From contig NZ_PTIR01000007.1 in the NCBI RefSeq assembly GCF_002934455.1, positions 219,656-283,655 of the forward strand: 64,000 nucleotides of DNA, in the 5' to 3' direction. Every line of letters begins with the position of its first letter. The first letter of the stretch is position 1. The notes under the pieces were generated by a model, which worked only from the letters and a program-made list of their open reading frames with translations, did no database searches and was not told the origin of the DNA. The position numbers and the translations under genes are program-made. This stretch comes from Trinickia symbiotica. GTDB lineage: Bacteria; Pseudomonadota; Gammaproteobacteria; Burkholderiales; Burkholderiaceae. Below are positions 8,969-17,251 of this stretch, piece by piece.

Positions 8969-9946
8969 ATGAAAGTATTGATCACGGGAGGCGCGGGTTT
9001 TCTCGGCCAACGTCTTGCGCGCAAGCTGCTCGAACGCGGCATTCTCGCCGGTCCGGACGGTAAGCCACAGCCGATCTCGCAGCTCGTGCTGCTCGACGTT
9101 GCCGCCGCGCCCGACATGGGCGACGCCCGCGTGTGCGTCCACACCGGCGACATCTCGCAACGCGATGTCCTCGAAGCCGCCATCGATTCGGACACCTACG
9201 CGATTTTTCATCTCGCCGCCATCGTGAGCGGCCAGGCCGAAGCCGATTTCGAGCTCGGCATGCGCATCAACTTCGACGCTTCGCGGCTGCTGCTCGATAT
9301 ATGTCGAGCACGAGGGCATCGTCCGCGGGTCGTCTTCGCGAGCTCGGTGGCCGTCTACGGTGGCACGCTGCCGGACGTCGTGGGCGACGACACGGCGCTC
9401 AATCCGCAGTCGTCCTACGGTACGCAAAAGGCGATGACGGAGCTGATGGTTTGCGATTATGCGCGGCGCGGCTTTATCGAAGGTCGCGCCGTGCGACTTC
9501 CGACGATCAGTGTTAGACCGGGCCGGCCCAACGCGGCGGCGTCGTCGTTCGCGAGCGGCATCGTTCGCGAGCCGCTTGCGGGCGTCGAGACCATCTGCCC
9601 CGTCGAGCCCAGGACGCGCTTGTGGCTGCTCTCGCCGCGCGCCGCGATCGACGCGCTGATAGGGGTATATGAACTCGAGCAGCGCGCTTTTGGCGATCGC
9701 CCGGTCCTGAATCTGCCCGGTCTTTCGGTCAGCGTGGAGGAGATGGTCGACGCGTTGCGCGAAGTCGCGGGCGACGCCATCGTCTCGCGGATCATATGGC
9801 GGCGTGACGAGCGCATTGAACGGATCGTCGCGAGCTGGCCCGGCCGATGCGATGCGTCGCGCGCGGAATCGCTCGGCTTGCGCGGCGACCGCACCTTCGC
9901 CGATGTGATTCGCGCCTACTTGCATGACGACGCGCGGCGCGTGTGA
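8969..9946 (+). CDS. denD: D-erythronate dehydrogenase (NAD-dependent epimerase fold)
   Basis: An extended short-chain dehydrogenase of 325 residues. The nucleotide motif GGAGFLGQRLA starts at residue 7, the serine-containing ASSVAVYGG near 125-132, and the catalytic YxxxK pair is Y150 and K154. The DenD subgroup differs from sugar epimerases in oxidising D-erythronate to 2-oxo-erythronate, the entry step of the branch that OtnI and LtnD join. It is the last gene of the ltnD-otnI-denD unit. An intergenic region of about 230 bases follows. Confidence 0.8.
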   Translation: MKVLITGGAGFLGQRLARKLLERGILAGPDGKPQPISQLVLLDVAAAPDMGDARVCVHTGDISQRDVLEAAIDSDTYAIFHLAAIVSGQAEADFELGMRINFDASRLLLDICRARGHRPRVVFASSVAVYGGTLPDVVGDDTALNPQSSYGTQKAMTELMVCDYARRGFIEGRAVRLPTISVRPGRPNAAASSFASGIVREPLAGVETICPVEPRTRLWLLSPRAAIDALIGVYELEQRAFGDRPVLNLPGLSVSVEEMVDALREVAGDAIVSRIIWRRDERIERIVASWPGRCDASRAESLGLRGDRTFADVIRAYLHDDARRV

Positions 9947-10175
9947 GATCGGTGATCGGTTCGGGAATGCGTTTGCTGCCCAACGTGACGTTCGCCTGAG
10001 CAAACGAAGGGGCCGATAGAGCGACACAAGCGCGCCGATTGTTATCGTTTTTTGCGAAAGTGTTGTTGCGAATCGCGTATTTATCGCGAGTCTTCACCTC
10101 CGTAGACTTCAATCACCCGCTGCTGATGACGATCTCAGCGGCATTCAGGAAAACCAAGTTTCGGAGGAATCGATC

Positions 10176-10496
10176 ATGAACTCGCTCATCAAGGCTGTTA
10201 TCGTTGCTGTCGCAGTTGCGGCTCCCGTCGCTTCGTTTGCCCAGGACGCTCAACCCGTTACTCGCGCGCAAGTCAAGGCGGAGCTGCAGCAACTCGAGGC
10301 GGCCGGCTATCGTCCCAACGCCGGGACGGACCCGTACTACCCCGCCGATCTTCAAGCCGCGCAAGCGCGCATCGCGGCTGCCAATGGCAACGTGCAAACG
10401 CCGGCACAAGACGTCGGTGGCGTGACGGGCGCTGTCGCTCACTCGAGCGTGTCCACGAACAACGCCGGCGCGAAGTCGATCTATTTCGGCATGTAA
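10176..10496 (+). CDS. Secreted DUF4148 protein
   Basis: A 106-residue small exported protein of a family (DUF4148) common in Burkholderia and relatives, with no known function. The first 22 residues form a signal peptide with a hydrophobic core (AVIVAVAVAAPVASFA), probably cut before QDAQPV. The mature part shows the family core TRAQVKAELQQLEAAGY followed by YYPADLQAAQARI. A GGAGGA ribosome-binding site lies just before the ATG and a strong terminator follows the stop, so it is probably transcribed alone. Confidence 0.85.
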   Translation: MNSLIKAVIVAVAVAAPVASFAQDAQPVTRAQVKAELQQLEAAGYRPNAGTDPYYPADLQAAQARIAAANGNVQTPAQDVGGVTGAVAHSSVSTNNAGAKSIYFGM

Positions 10497-10564
10497 GCTC
10501 AGCGTGAGGCGGTGCAATGTGCCGGACGGCCAATCAGCCGCGGCTGCACCGCCAATCCGATCGA

Positions 10565-10598
10565 CAAGCCCGCGCGTTTTTGCGCGGGCTTGTGTTTT
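10565..10598 (+). terminator. Rho-independent terminator after the DUF4148 gene
   Basis: CAAGCCCGCGC and GCGCGGGCTTG form a perfect 11-bp stem around a GTTTTT loop, followed by TGTTTT. It lies about 70 bases after the DUF4148 stop codon and before the protease gene. Confidence 0.88.
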
Positions 10599-10681
10599 CG
10601 TGCGACGCCGGGTGCACCCCTTGAAATCGCATCGCTTCCCCCGCATCTGGCAGCCACTGTTTCTTTTCAGGATCGCTGATC

Positions 10682-11728
10682 ATGGGAAGCCGTCCAGCCT
10701 TTATCGACGACCTTGCGCGCGGTACATCCGGCGACGACATAGCGGGCACCGCGAGCAACCTGTCAGGCCAAGACGACGATGCGCTGCTCGACGCCTACTC
10801 GCGCACCGTCATCGGCGCGCTCGAGCACGTGCAGCAGGCCGTCGTGTTCATCTCTGTAGACCGCAGCGCACCCGGAGAGACCGGGCGGCGCGGTGCACGC
10901 GGGGGAAGCGGATCGGGATTTCTGTTCACTCCGGACGGCTATCTTTTGACGAATAGCCACGTCGTTCACGGCGCCACGTCCGTTCGCGTGACGCTCGCGG
11001 ATGGTTCCACGCACGAAGCCAGCATCGTGGGCGACGATCCGAGCACGGATCTCGCCGTCTTGCGTATCGGCTCGGCGGAGCCGCTGCCGCATGCGGAGCT
11101 CGGCGAATCGTCGAAGCTGCGCGTCGGGCAGATCGCCATCGCGGTCGGCAACCCGCTGGGCCTCGCGCAAACGGTGACGACGGGCGTCGTTTCCGCGCTC
11201 GGCCGTTCGCTGCGATCGATATCGGGCCGCATGATCTACGACGTGATCCAGACCGATGCCGCGCTCAATCCCGGCAATTCGGGCGGACCGCTCGTCAACT
11301 CGGCGGGCCAGGTGGTCGGCGTCAACACCGCGATCATCCCCGGCGCACAGGCCATCTGCTTCGCAACGGCGATCGATACGGCAAAGTGGGTGATCATGCA
11401 GCTCTTCGCCTACGGGCGCGTGCGGCGGGCGCATATCGGCGTGGCCGGCACGACTGTGCCGATCCCGCGCAAGGTGCAGCGCTACTTCGAATTGCCGGGT
11501 ACGACGGGCGTGCGCGTGATGGAAGTCATCAAAGGTAGCCCCGCGGCCGAAGGCGGCGTGCGTGTCGACGATACGATCGTCGCGATCGACGGCATCCCGG
11601 TCGACGGCATCGACGCCTTGCAGCGCACACTCGATGCATCGCGGATCGACCGCGTGGTCGAGATGACCGTCTTGAGGTTGACGCACAAACTCGTGCTGCG
11701 GCTGACGCCCGTCGAGCAGACGAACTGA
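10682..11728 (+). CDS. HtrA/DegP-like trypsin-type serine protease with PDZ domain
   Basis: A 348-residue S1C-type protease. The catalytic triad is intact: H93 in TNSHVV, D123 in STDLAVL and S200 in NPGNSGGPL. One PDZ domain follows at about 255-340 (GVRVMEVIKGSPAAEGGVRV, DDTIVAIDGIPVDG). Unlike DegP or DegS there is no signal peptide or N-terminal membrane segment; the first 50 residues are acidic and unstructured-looking, so it is probably cytoplasmic or exported by a route I cannot see. An upstream start could change this, but none with a signal peptide is apparent. It converges with the lipoprotein gene at 11736. Confidence 0.88.
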   Translation: MGSRPAFIDDLARGTSGDDIAGTASNLSGQDDDALLDAYSRTVIGALEHVQQAVVFISVDRSAPGETGRRGARGGSGSGFLFTPDGYLLTNSHVVHGATSVRVTLADGSTHEASIVGDDPSTDLAVLRIGSAEPLPHAELGESSKLRVGQIAIAVGNPLGLAQTVTTGVVSALGRSLRSISGRMIYDVIQTDAALNPGNSGGPLVNSAGQVVGVNTAIIPGAQAICFATAIDTAKWVIMQLFAYGRVRRAHIGVAGTTVPIPRKVQRYFELPGTTGVRVMEVIKGSPAAEGGVRVDDTIVAIDGIPVDGIDALQRTLDASRIDRVVEMTVLRLTHKLVLRLTPVEQTN

Positions 11729-11735
11729 TCGATCA

Positions 11736-11861
11736 TCAATAGCGATCGTCCCAGTCATGATGATGGTGGTGGTGGTAACCGTCGTCCGGCACGATGATGC
11801 AACCGCTCAGCGCGCCTGCGAGAAATGCCGCCGCCAGCATCCAGCCGATGATCCGCTTCAT
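11736..11861 (-). CDS. Small lipoprotein with a natural hexahistidine run
   Basis: A 41-residue protein. The sequence begins MKRIIGWMLAAAFLAGALSG with cysteine at position 21. The charged start, hydrophobic core and LSGC lipobox make a clear lipoprotein signal, so the mature peptide would be only 21 residues. It is IIVPDDGY, then six histidines at positions 30-35, then DWDDRY. Histidine plus aspartate density suggests binding of a divalent metal such as nickel, zinc or copper, but this is inference. It is convergent with the HtrA-like gene, with eight bases between the stops. Confidence 0.72.
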   Translation of the reverse strand: MKRIIGWMLAAAFLAGALSGCIIVPDDGYHHHHHHDWDDRY

Positions 11862-12188
11862 GAAAGTCCCCGTGGGTGAGTGGTGCGCTCAGTTTAGGGA
11901 GCGACCGTATTACCGATGTGTGGGTGTGTAACAAGACGTGGCACGCGGATCGCGCTGACGTAGCACGCCGACGAGCGCCCGCGTCCGCAGCCGAAATAAT
12001 CGGTTTCAGAACTCACAAAGCACCGCCCGCCGCGGGCGGGAAACATCGCTGAGCGGCTCACGATTGCAAGAACCTGACGAGCCTTTCGCAAAAATTTTTC
12101 TTTGTCTAAACCGGCGCATCATCCTACGATGTGTGCTTGGTTCTCCCACAACACTGTCGTGAGCAGCTCACGACGACTCGATCCACCG

Positions 12189-12956
12189 ATGACCCAAGAA
12201 TCCGAAACCGCCGAGCCGGCATTGTGCGACGAGGTATCCGAAGCGGTCGTTTCCGCGGCAGCGGTATCGCGCGGGGACGACGCGTACGAGCGAATCCGCC
12301 GGGACATCCTCTCGTGCCGCTTCATGCCCGGCTCGACGCTGACCGAAAGCCAGTTGATGAGCGCCTATCAGATCGGCAAGAACAGCTGTCGCATCGCGCT
12401 CGTGCGGCTCGTGCACGAAGGTTTCGTCCGCTCGATGCCGCGTCAGGGCTATCGCGTCGCGCCGATCACGCTGCGCGACGTGGAGGAGGTGTTCGCGCTA
12501 CGCGTGCAGCTCGAGCCGCTCGCCGCGCGGCTCGCGTGCGGCCGCGTGGACGTACCGCTCCTGAGAAGGCTCGAGGCCGCCTGCCGTGTCCCTCACCCCG
12601 AGCGAGAGCTGTCGGATCAGATCGGCGTCTTCCTCGATGCGAACCGCGAGTTCCATCTGACGATTGCGCGGGCAAGCGGCAACGAACGTTTGCATCGCGC
12701 ACTCGCGAATCTGCTCGATGAGATGACGCGACTCGTCGCGCTTGGCTTCGGCGTGCAGGGCACGAAGCCTGAGATCAAGCATGACCACAACGCGATGATC
12801 GAGGCGTTCGAGGCGGGCGACGAGCGCCGGGCCGAAACAATCGCACGCCGTCATATCGAGACCTTTCGCGACATGACGATGGAAAAGGTTTATGCCAGCC
12901 TGTCGAGCGCCGGAGCATCGCTGCCGGTCTTCTCGGTTGCGGAGCTGCGGCGGTGA
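12189..12956 (+). CDS. GntR-family regulator with FCD domain
   Basis: A FadR-subfamily transcription factor, 255 residues from the ATG at 12189 (MTQESETAEP); the frame is open to 12102 but the extra part has no family character. The winged helix spans about residues 35-100 (AYERIRRDILSCRFMPGSTL, ESQLMSAYQIGKN) and the FCD domain covers the rest, with EFHLTIARASGN and HDHNAMIEAF carrying the usual metal-binding histidines. The recognition helix reads SCRIALVRLVHEGF. It lies 90 bases upstream of the dehydrogenase gene in the same direction and probably controls the 13.0-16.9 kb genes. No clear operator palindrome was found. Confidence 0.85.
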   Translation: MTQESETAEPALCDEVSEAVVSAAAVSRGDDAYERIRRDILSCRFMPGSTLTESQLMSAYQIGKNSCRIALVRLVHEGFVRSMPRQGYRVAPITLRDVEEVFALRVQLEPLAARLACGRVDVPLLRRLEAACRVPHPERELSDQIGVFLDANREFHLTIARASGNERLHRALANLLDEMTRLVALGFGVQGTKPEIKHDHNAMIEAFEAGDERRAETIARRHIETFRDMTMEKVYASLSSAGASLPVFSVAELRR

Positions 12957-13046
12957 TCGACGCCTGATCCACGCGCCAGCATTCGACCGGAGACCAGGCT
13001 CGGCCCGCGTTAGATGAGTTCATTCGATAACCATTAGGAGTCCTAT

Positions 13047-14075
13047 ATGGCATCCTCCCTTCCGTCGACGATGAAAGCGCTCGTCCTGCTTGCGCACGGC
13101 GAGCTCGATCAGCTCGCGGTCGTGAGCGACAAGCCTGTGCCGCGCGCCGCGTCCGATGGCGTCGTCATCCGCGTGCGCGCGTCATCGTTCAACTATCACG
13201 ACGTCTTCACGGTGAAGGGCATGCCTGGCATCAAAGTACCGCTGCCGGTGGTGATCGGGCTCGATATGGCGGGCGAGATCGTCCAGGTCGGTGATAGTGT
13301 CGACGGCTGGAAGACGGGCGATCGCGTGCTCGTGAACCCGCTCAATCGTGAGAAGGGATTGATGGGCGAGATGCTCGACGGCGGCATGGCCGAGTATTGT
13401 GCCGTCTCCGCGGCACAGCTCATCGCGCTACCCGACGCGGTCGGCTTCAACGAAGCGGCGGCGTTGCCGGTGGCTTATGGCACCGCTCACCGCATGCTCG
13501 TCACGCACGGCACCGTCAAGGCCGGCGATCGTGTGCTGATCCTCGGCGCGAGTGGCGGCGTCGGCACGGCGTCGCTGTTGCTTGCGAAGCAGCTCGGCGC
13601 CGAGGTGATCGCCTGCGCCGGCAGCGACGAGAAGGCAGCGCAGCTGAAGGCGCTCGGCGCCGACCATGTCGTCAACTATCGGACGACCGATTTTTCGAAA
13701 TGGGCGATCGAGCACTATGGCAAGCCGCAGCGGCGCAACTATGAGGGCGGCGTCGATGTCGTCGTGAACTTCACGGGCGGCGAAACATGGGTGCCGTCGC
13801 TCAAGTGCCTCAAGCGCGGCGGCACGCTGCTCGTCTGCGGCGCGACGGCCGGCCACGATCCGAAGGAAGACCTGCGCTACATCTGGAGCTTCGAGCTCAA
13901 AGTGATCGGCTCGAACAGCTTCTACGACGACAACTTGCGCGCGCTCGTCGAGCAGATTGCGCGAGGCGAACTGAAGCCGTCGATAGACCGCGTGCTGTCG
14001 CTCGGCGAGGCCGCCGAAGGCTTGCGTCTGATTCGCGACCGCGAGGTCCTCGGCAAGGTCGTCGTCAATCCCTGA
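13047..14075 (+). CDS. Zinc-independent MDR-family dehydrogenase / quinone reductase
   Basis: A 342-residue medium-chain dehydrogenase/reductase. The N-terminal GroES-like half has SSFNYHDVFTVKGMPG and IGLDMAGEIVQVGDSV, and the Rossmann half contains LILGASGGVGTASLLLAKQ at about 165-185. The zinc-site residues of alcohol dehydrogenases are missing: the GHE motif reads GLD, and the structural four-cysteine loop is replaced by NPLNREKGLMGEML. This points to a quinone-reductase or enoyl-reductase-like activity rather than classical alcohol oxidation. AGGAG precedes the ATG. The neighbouring thioesterase and acyl-CoA synthetase suggest a CoA-thioester or aromatic-acid substrate. Confidence 0.85.
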   Translation: MASSLPSTMKALVLLAHGELDQLAVVSDKPVPRAASDGVVIRVRASSFNYHDVFTVKGMPGIKVPLPVVIGLDMAGEIVQVGDSVDGWKTGDRVLVNPLNREKGLMGEMLDGGMAEYCAVSAAQLIALPDAVGFNEAAALPVAYGTAHRMLVTHGTVKAGDRVLILGASGGVGTASLLLAKQLGAEVIACAGSDEKAAQLKALGADHVVNYRTTDFSKWAIEHYGKPQRRNYEGGVDVVVNFTGGETWVPSLKCLKRGGTLLVCGATAGHDPKEDLRYIWSFELKVIGSNSFYDDNLRALVEQIARGELKPSIDRVLSLGEAAEGLRLIRDREVLGKVVVNP

Positions 14076-14137
14076 ATCGCACATCGAACCATTCCGATCC
14101 AACCGGACGCATTCCCATTCAATTCGAGGAAGCGAAG

Positions 14138-14596
14138 ATGACCGAAAACGCGGATGCGAAAGCGCTGCCCGATGCGCGCGAGATCGAGGCGCGTCTGCGG
14201 CGCGCCCCGTTTCACGACTGGCTGGGGCTCAAGGTGCTATCCGTGGGCGAGGGCGAGATCGAGCTCGCGGCCACATGGCGCGACGAGTGGGTCGTGAACC
14301 CCGAGAAGCGTTATACGCACGGCGGCATTCTTGCCGCGCTCGTCGATCTCGCCGCGGACTGGGCGCTCGTCTCGAAGACCGGGCGTGGCGTACCGACGAT
14401 CGATTTGCGTGTCGATTACCATCGCGCCGCCTTCCCGGGCGATTTGCGCGTGACCGGCAAGGTCGTTCGCTTCGGCGGACAAGTCTCGACAGCCGAGGCC
14501 TATGTCTACGATGCGGACGGTAAGCTCGTCGCGAGCGGCCGCGGGACATACGCGAGCGCGACACCTTCGGCGCCGCCCGCGGCAAGCAAGGCGTGA
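14138..14596 (+). CDS. PaaI-type hotdog thioesterase
   Basis: A 152-residue acyl-CoA thioesterase of the PaaI family. The start at 14138 (MTENADAKALPDAR) has GAGGAAG as ribosome-binding site; the long frame running back into the dehydrogenase gene is a shadow. The hotdog signature YTHGGILAALVDLAADWAL is at about residues 63-81, and the dimer strand TIDLRVDYHRAAFPGDL follows. PaaI-like enzymes hydrolyse aryl- or hydroxyaryl-CoA esters and rescue blocked CoA intermediates. Its stop codon overlaps the next start as GTGA, so it is translated together with the VOC protein. Confidence 0.85.
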   Translation: MTENADAKALPDAREIEARLRRAPFHDWLGLKVLSVGEGEIELAATWRDEWVVNPEKRYTHGGILAALVDLAADWALVSKTGRGVPTIDLRVDYHRAAFPGDLRVTGKVVRFGGQVSTAEAYVYDADGKLVASGRGTYASATPSAPPAASKA

Positions 14597-15354
14597 CGCT
14601 CGATCATCTCGTCGTCAACGCGCGCTTCGATATCGACGCGGCCGCGACGCTTTTCGCCCAGCTCGGCTTTACGGTGACGCCGCGCGGCTACCACACGCTC
14701 GGGTCCGTCAACCATACGATCGTGTTCGACGACCACTATCTCGAGCTGGTCGGTCTGCCGGCGGATGGCAAGACGATTCGCGAGGAGATCGTTGGGAGCC
14801 CGATCGGGCCCGAAGGTCTGGTGTTTCGCAGCGACGACGCTCGTCGGACCTTCGAGTGGCTAGGCCGCGTGGGCTTCGATGCGGGTTCACCGCAAACCTT
14901 CTCCCGCCCGGTTGAGCCGTTCGGCGATGCGCGCTTTACGACGGTGCGTCTCGCACCGGGGCAGTTGCCGGGCGGCCGGGTCTACTTCTGCCAGCATTTG
15001 ACGCCCGAACTCGTGTTCCGCGAGCAGTGGAGGAGTCATGCAAACGGGGCCTATGCGCTCGCGCAGCTCCATCTGATCGGCGCGGACCGCGAAGCTTATG
15101 AGCGCCTTGGCGAACCGACGTCAGATTTTTCGTTGGCCTTCTGGACGCGCGCGGACTTCGTTGCGCGTTTCGGCGCCGCGGCCGCGCGGATCGAGGATCG
15201 ATCGCCGCGCTTTGCCGCCATCACGATCCGCACGCCGCAATGGCACGAGACGGGTACGCGCGCGATCACGGCAGGACAGCCCGTCGAAATCGACGGCATG
15301 CGCAGCGTCGTTGCGCTGCCGCGCTTCGACATGTTGCTGGAGTTCATCCCGTGA
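14593..15354 (+). CDS. VOC-superfamily (glyoxalase-like) protein
   Basis: A 253-residue protein starting with GTG at 14593, overlapping the thioesterase stop by four bases. The N-terminal half is a vicinal-oxygen-chelate module (LDHLVVNARFDIDAAATLF, then NHTIVFDDHYLELVGLP), with metal ligands likely at the histidine of LDHLV and the glutamate of YLELVG. The C-terminal half contains a second, weaker module (GAYALAQLHLIGADREAYE). This two-module layout resembles the glyoxalase-like PF13468 group; the reaction is unknown. It could be a ring-cleavage dioxygenase-like, racemase-like or lyase activity. The next gene begins by another GTGA overlap. Confidence 0.75.
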   Translation: MTLDHLVVNARFDIDAAATLFAQLGFTVTPRGYHTLGSVNHTIVFDDHYLELVGLPADGKTIREEIVGSPIGPEGLVFRSDDARRTFEWLGRVGFDAGSPQTFSRPVEPFGDARFTTVRLAPGQLPGGRVYFCQHLTPELVFREQWRSHANGAYALAQLHLIGADREAYERLGEPTSDFSLAFWTRADFVARFGAAAARIEDRSPRFAAITIRTPQWHETGTRAITAGQPVEIDGMRSVVALPRFDMLLEFIP

Positions 15355-16946
15355 CCCCATCGGACAACCTAGGCATGTTGATCGACCGCGAGAACGGCGC
15401 GCATGCCGATGCCGTGGCGCTGATCGAACTTGACGATGCGATGGACCCCGTTCGATATACCTTCGGTGCGCTCGACGCGATCGCCGACGGCGTGGCTGCG
15501 ACCTTGGCCGGCCGATACGATCGGGGGGATCGCATTGCGATCCTAGCCGCGAATTCGGCGCATTTCGTCGCTGCCGTGCTCGGCATCATGCGTGCGGGCC
15601 TTGTCGCCGTGCCGATCAATTTCCGCTTTCCGCGGGCGCTCATCGAGGATGTGATCGAGGATAGCGGTGCCCGGCTCGTCTTTTGCGACGCCGCGCGAAT
15701 CGACCATGTGCCCGCGACGCTGCCGGGCGTCGTGTTCGATGCACGCGGCACGGCCATGTTGTCCGAACCGCCGCCCGCCAACGTCGTGACCTTTTCGGCG
15801 TTCGTTGCCGGCGCGAGCCCTTGCAATGATACCGACGCACACGGCGCACGTTTCGAAGCGATCGAACCCGAGCCGCGCGAGGCGGCGCTGATCCTCTATA
15901 CGTCGGGCTCGACGGGCCGGCCCAAGGGCGTGGTGCTTTCGCACGAGAGTCATAGGTGGGTGGTTCGCACGCGCCTCCAATCGCAGCCGCTCGCCGGCGA
16001 GCGGCTGCTGATCGCGGCGCCGCTCTTTCATATGAATGCCCTGGCGCTTGCGTTTCTCGCGCTCGCGGCGTGTTCGACGATGGTGATGCTGCCGCAATTC
16101 AACGCGGCCAACTACATTCGCGCGATCGATGCATGGCGTTGCACATGGCTCACGGCCGTGCCGCCGATGATCGCGATGATGATGCAAGAGCGCGCATTGC
16201 TCACGCAAAGCGACTTGTCGTCGTTGCGCTTCATTCGCATGGGCTCCGCGCCTGTCAGCGCTGCGTTGCTCGATCAGATTCATGAGCTGCTCCCCAACGC
16301 ACGCATCATCAACGCATACGGCACGACCGAGGGCGGTCCTGTCGTGTTCGGCCCGCACCCGCGGGGATTGCCGACCCCGACGCTCTCGGTCGGCGCCGCG
16401 CATCCGCTCGTCGATCTTCGTCTCGTCGACGAGACAGGTGCCGAAGCCGACGAGGGCGAGTTGCAGCTGCGCAGCCCGGGCCTCATGAATGGCTATCACA
16501 ATCGGCCCGGCCTGCCGCTGCCGTTCACGTCCGATGGCTATTACCGAACCGGGGATGTGTTTCAGCGCGACGCGAACGGTTTCTACACCTTTATCGGCCG
16601 GCGCGACGACATGTTCGTCTCGGGCGGCGAGAACATCTATCCCGGCGACGTCGAGCGAATGTTGGAACGCCATCCGCTTATCGAGCAGGCGTGTGTCGTG
16701 CCCGTCGTCGACGAGATCAAGGGCACAAAACCGGTCGTGTTCGTGAAGGTGAAGCCTGGCGCCGCACTGAGCGCCGACGACGTCAAACGATTTGCGCTCG
16801 AGCAGGCTCCCGCCTATCAACACCCACGCCGCGTCTGGTTCGTCGACGGATTTCCGCTCGCCGCGACGAACAAAATCGATCGAGCCGCTTTGAAGATGGC
16901 GGCGATCGAACGCCTGCAAGACGAGAGGCGCATCGAAGGCGCTTAG
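15351..16946 (+). CDS. AMP-binding acyl-CoA synthetase
   Basis: A 531-residue ANL-superfamily ligase that would activate a carboxylic acid with ATP and CoA. I set the start at GTG 15351, overlapping the VOC stop (GTGA). The AMP-binding P-loop YTSGSTGRPKG lies near residues 182-192, the INAYGTTEGGP motif near 320, YYRTGDVF near 398 and the hinge GRRDDMFVSGGENIYP near 415-430. The catalytic lysine of the C-terminal domain is in LAATNKIDRAAL. The sequence does not reveal the substrate; with the thioesterase, VOC protein and reductase it suggests aromatic or branched-acid catabolism. Confidence 0.88.
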   Translation: MTPSDNLGMLIDRENGAHADAVALIELDDAMDPVRYTFGALDAIADGVAATLAGRYDRGDRIAILAANSAHFVAAVLGIMRAGLVAVPINFRFPRALIEDVIEDSGARLVFCDAARIDHVPATLPGVVFDARGTAMLSEPPPANVVTFSAFVAGASPCNDTDAHGARFEAIEPEPREAALILYTSGSTGRPKGVVLSHESHRWVVRTRLQSQPLAGERLLIAAPLFHMNALALAFLALAACSTMVMLPQFNAANYIRAIDAWRCTWLTAVPPMIAMMMQERALLTQSDLSSLRFIRMGSAPVSAALLDQIHELLPNARIINAYGTTEGGPVVFGPHPRGLPTPTLSVGAAHPLVDLRLVDETGAEADEGELQLRSPGLMNGYHNRPGLPLPFTSDGYYRTGDVFQRDANGFYTFIGRRDDMFVSGGENIYPGDVERMLERHPLIEQACVVPVVDEIKGTKPVVFVKVKPGAALSADDVKRFALEQAPAYQHPRRVWFVDGFPLAATNKIDRAALKMAAIERLQDERRIEGA

Positions 16947-17251
16947 ATGCGTCGGGGTTGGGGACCGATGTTTCACCGCCAATCCGGATCCCTTCAGGGC
17001 GACATCAAATATCGATAGGCGTCCTATTCCAGTTCGCGTGAAAAGAATCGGTAAGAAATCGAGAACCAACGATTCTCGGCTGATTCATCCGCGAGTGGTT
17101 GTAGGGATATCCTGAATCTCAGGTAAGGACGCTGGAAAGCGTCGAAAGCAACCGTAAAGTAATACGAATGCAGGTCGTAATACCGCTCCGTCATTGCGCG
17201 ATTCGCATCGAGCATGGCCCGCTTGACAGCCACTTGTGTTTCGGAGATTGC
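16947..17251. other. Upstream region of the chemoreceptor gene
   Basis: No gene is supported here. The stretch holds the inverted repeat CCTGA-ATC-TCAGG at about 17111-17123, a candidate flagellar sigma-factor promoter at 17155-17181, and a GGAG ribosome-binding site just before 17252. Confidence 0.5.
17155..17181 (+). promoter_or_regulatory. Candidate sigma-28 (FliA) promoter
   Basis: TAAAGTAA and GTCGTAAT are separated by 11 bases, the spacing of FliA promoters (TAAAGTTT-N11-GCCGATAA). The -35 half matches well and the -10 half only partly. The site ends 70 bases before a chemoreceptor start, the class of gene usually controlled by FliA. Confidence 0.4.

Noticed and set aside
12023..12039. 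Perfect 17-base GC palindrome CCGCCCGC-C-GCGGGCGG
   Set aside because: No T-run on either side, so not a standard terminator, and it is too far from the regulator start to call an operator with any confidence.
15543..17069. A 508-codon minus-strand frame opposite the acyl-CoA synthetase
   Set aside because: No family character; the opposite strand carries all ANL-ligase motifs in order.
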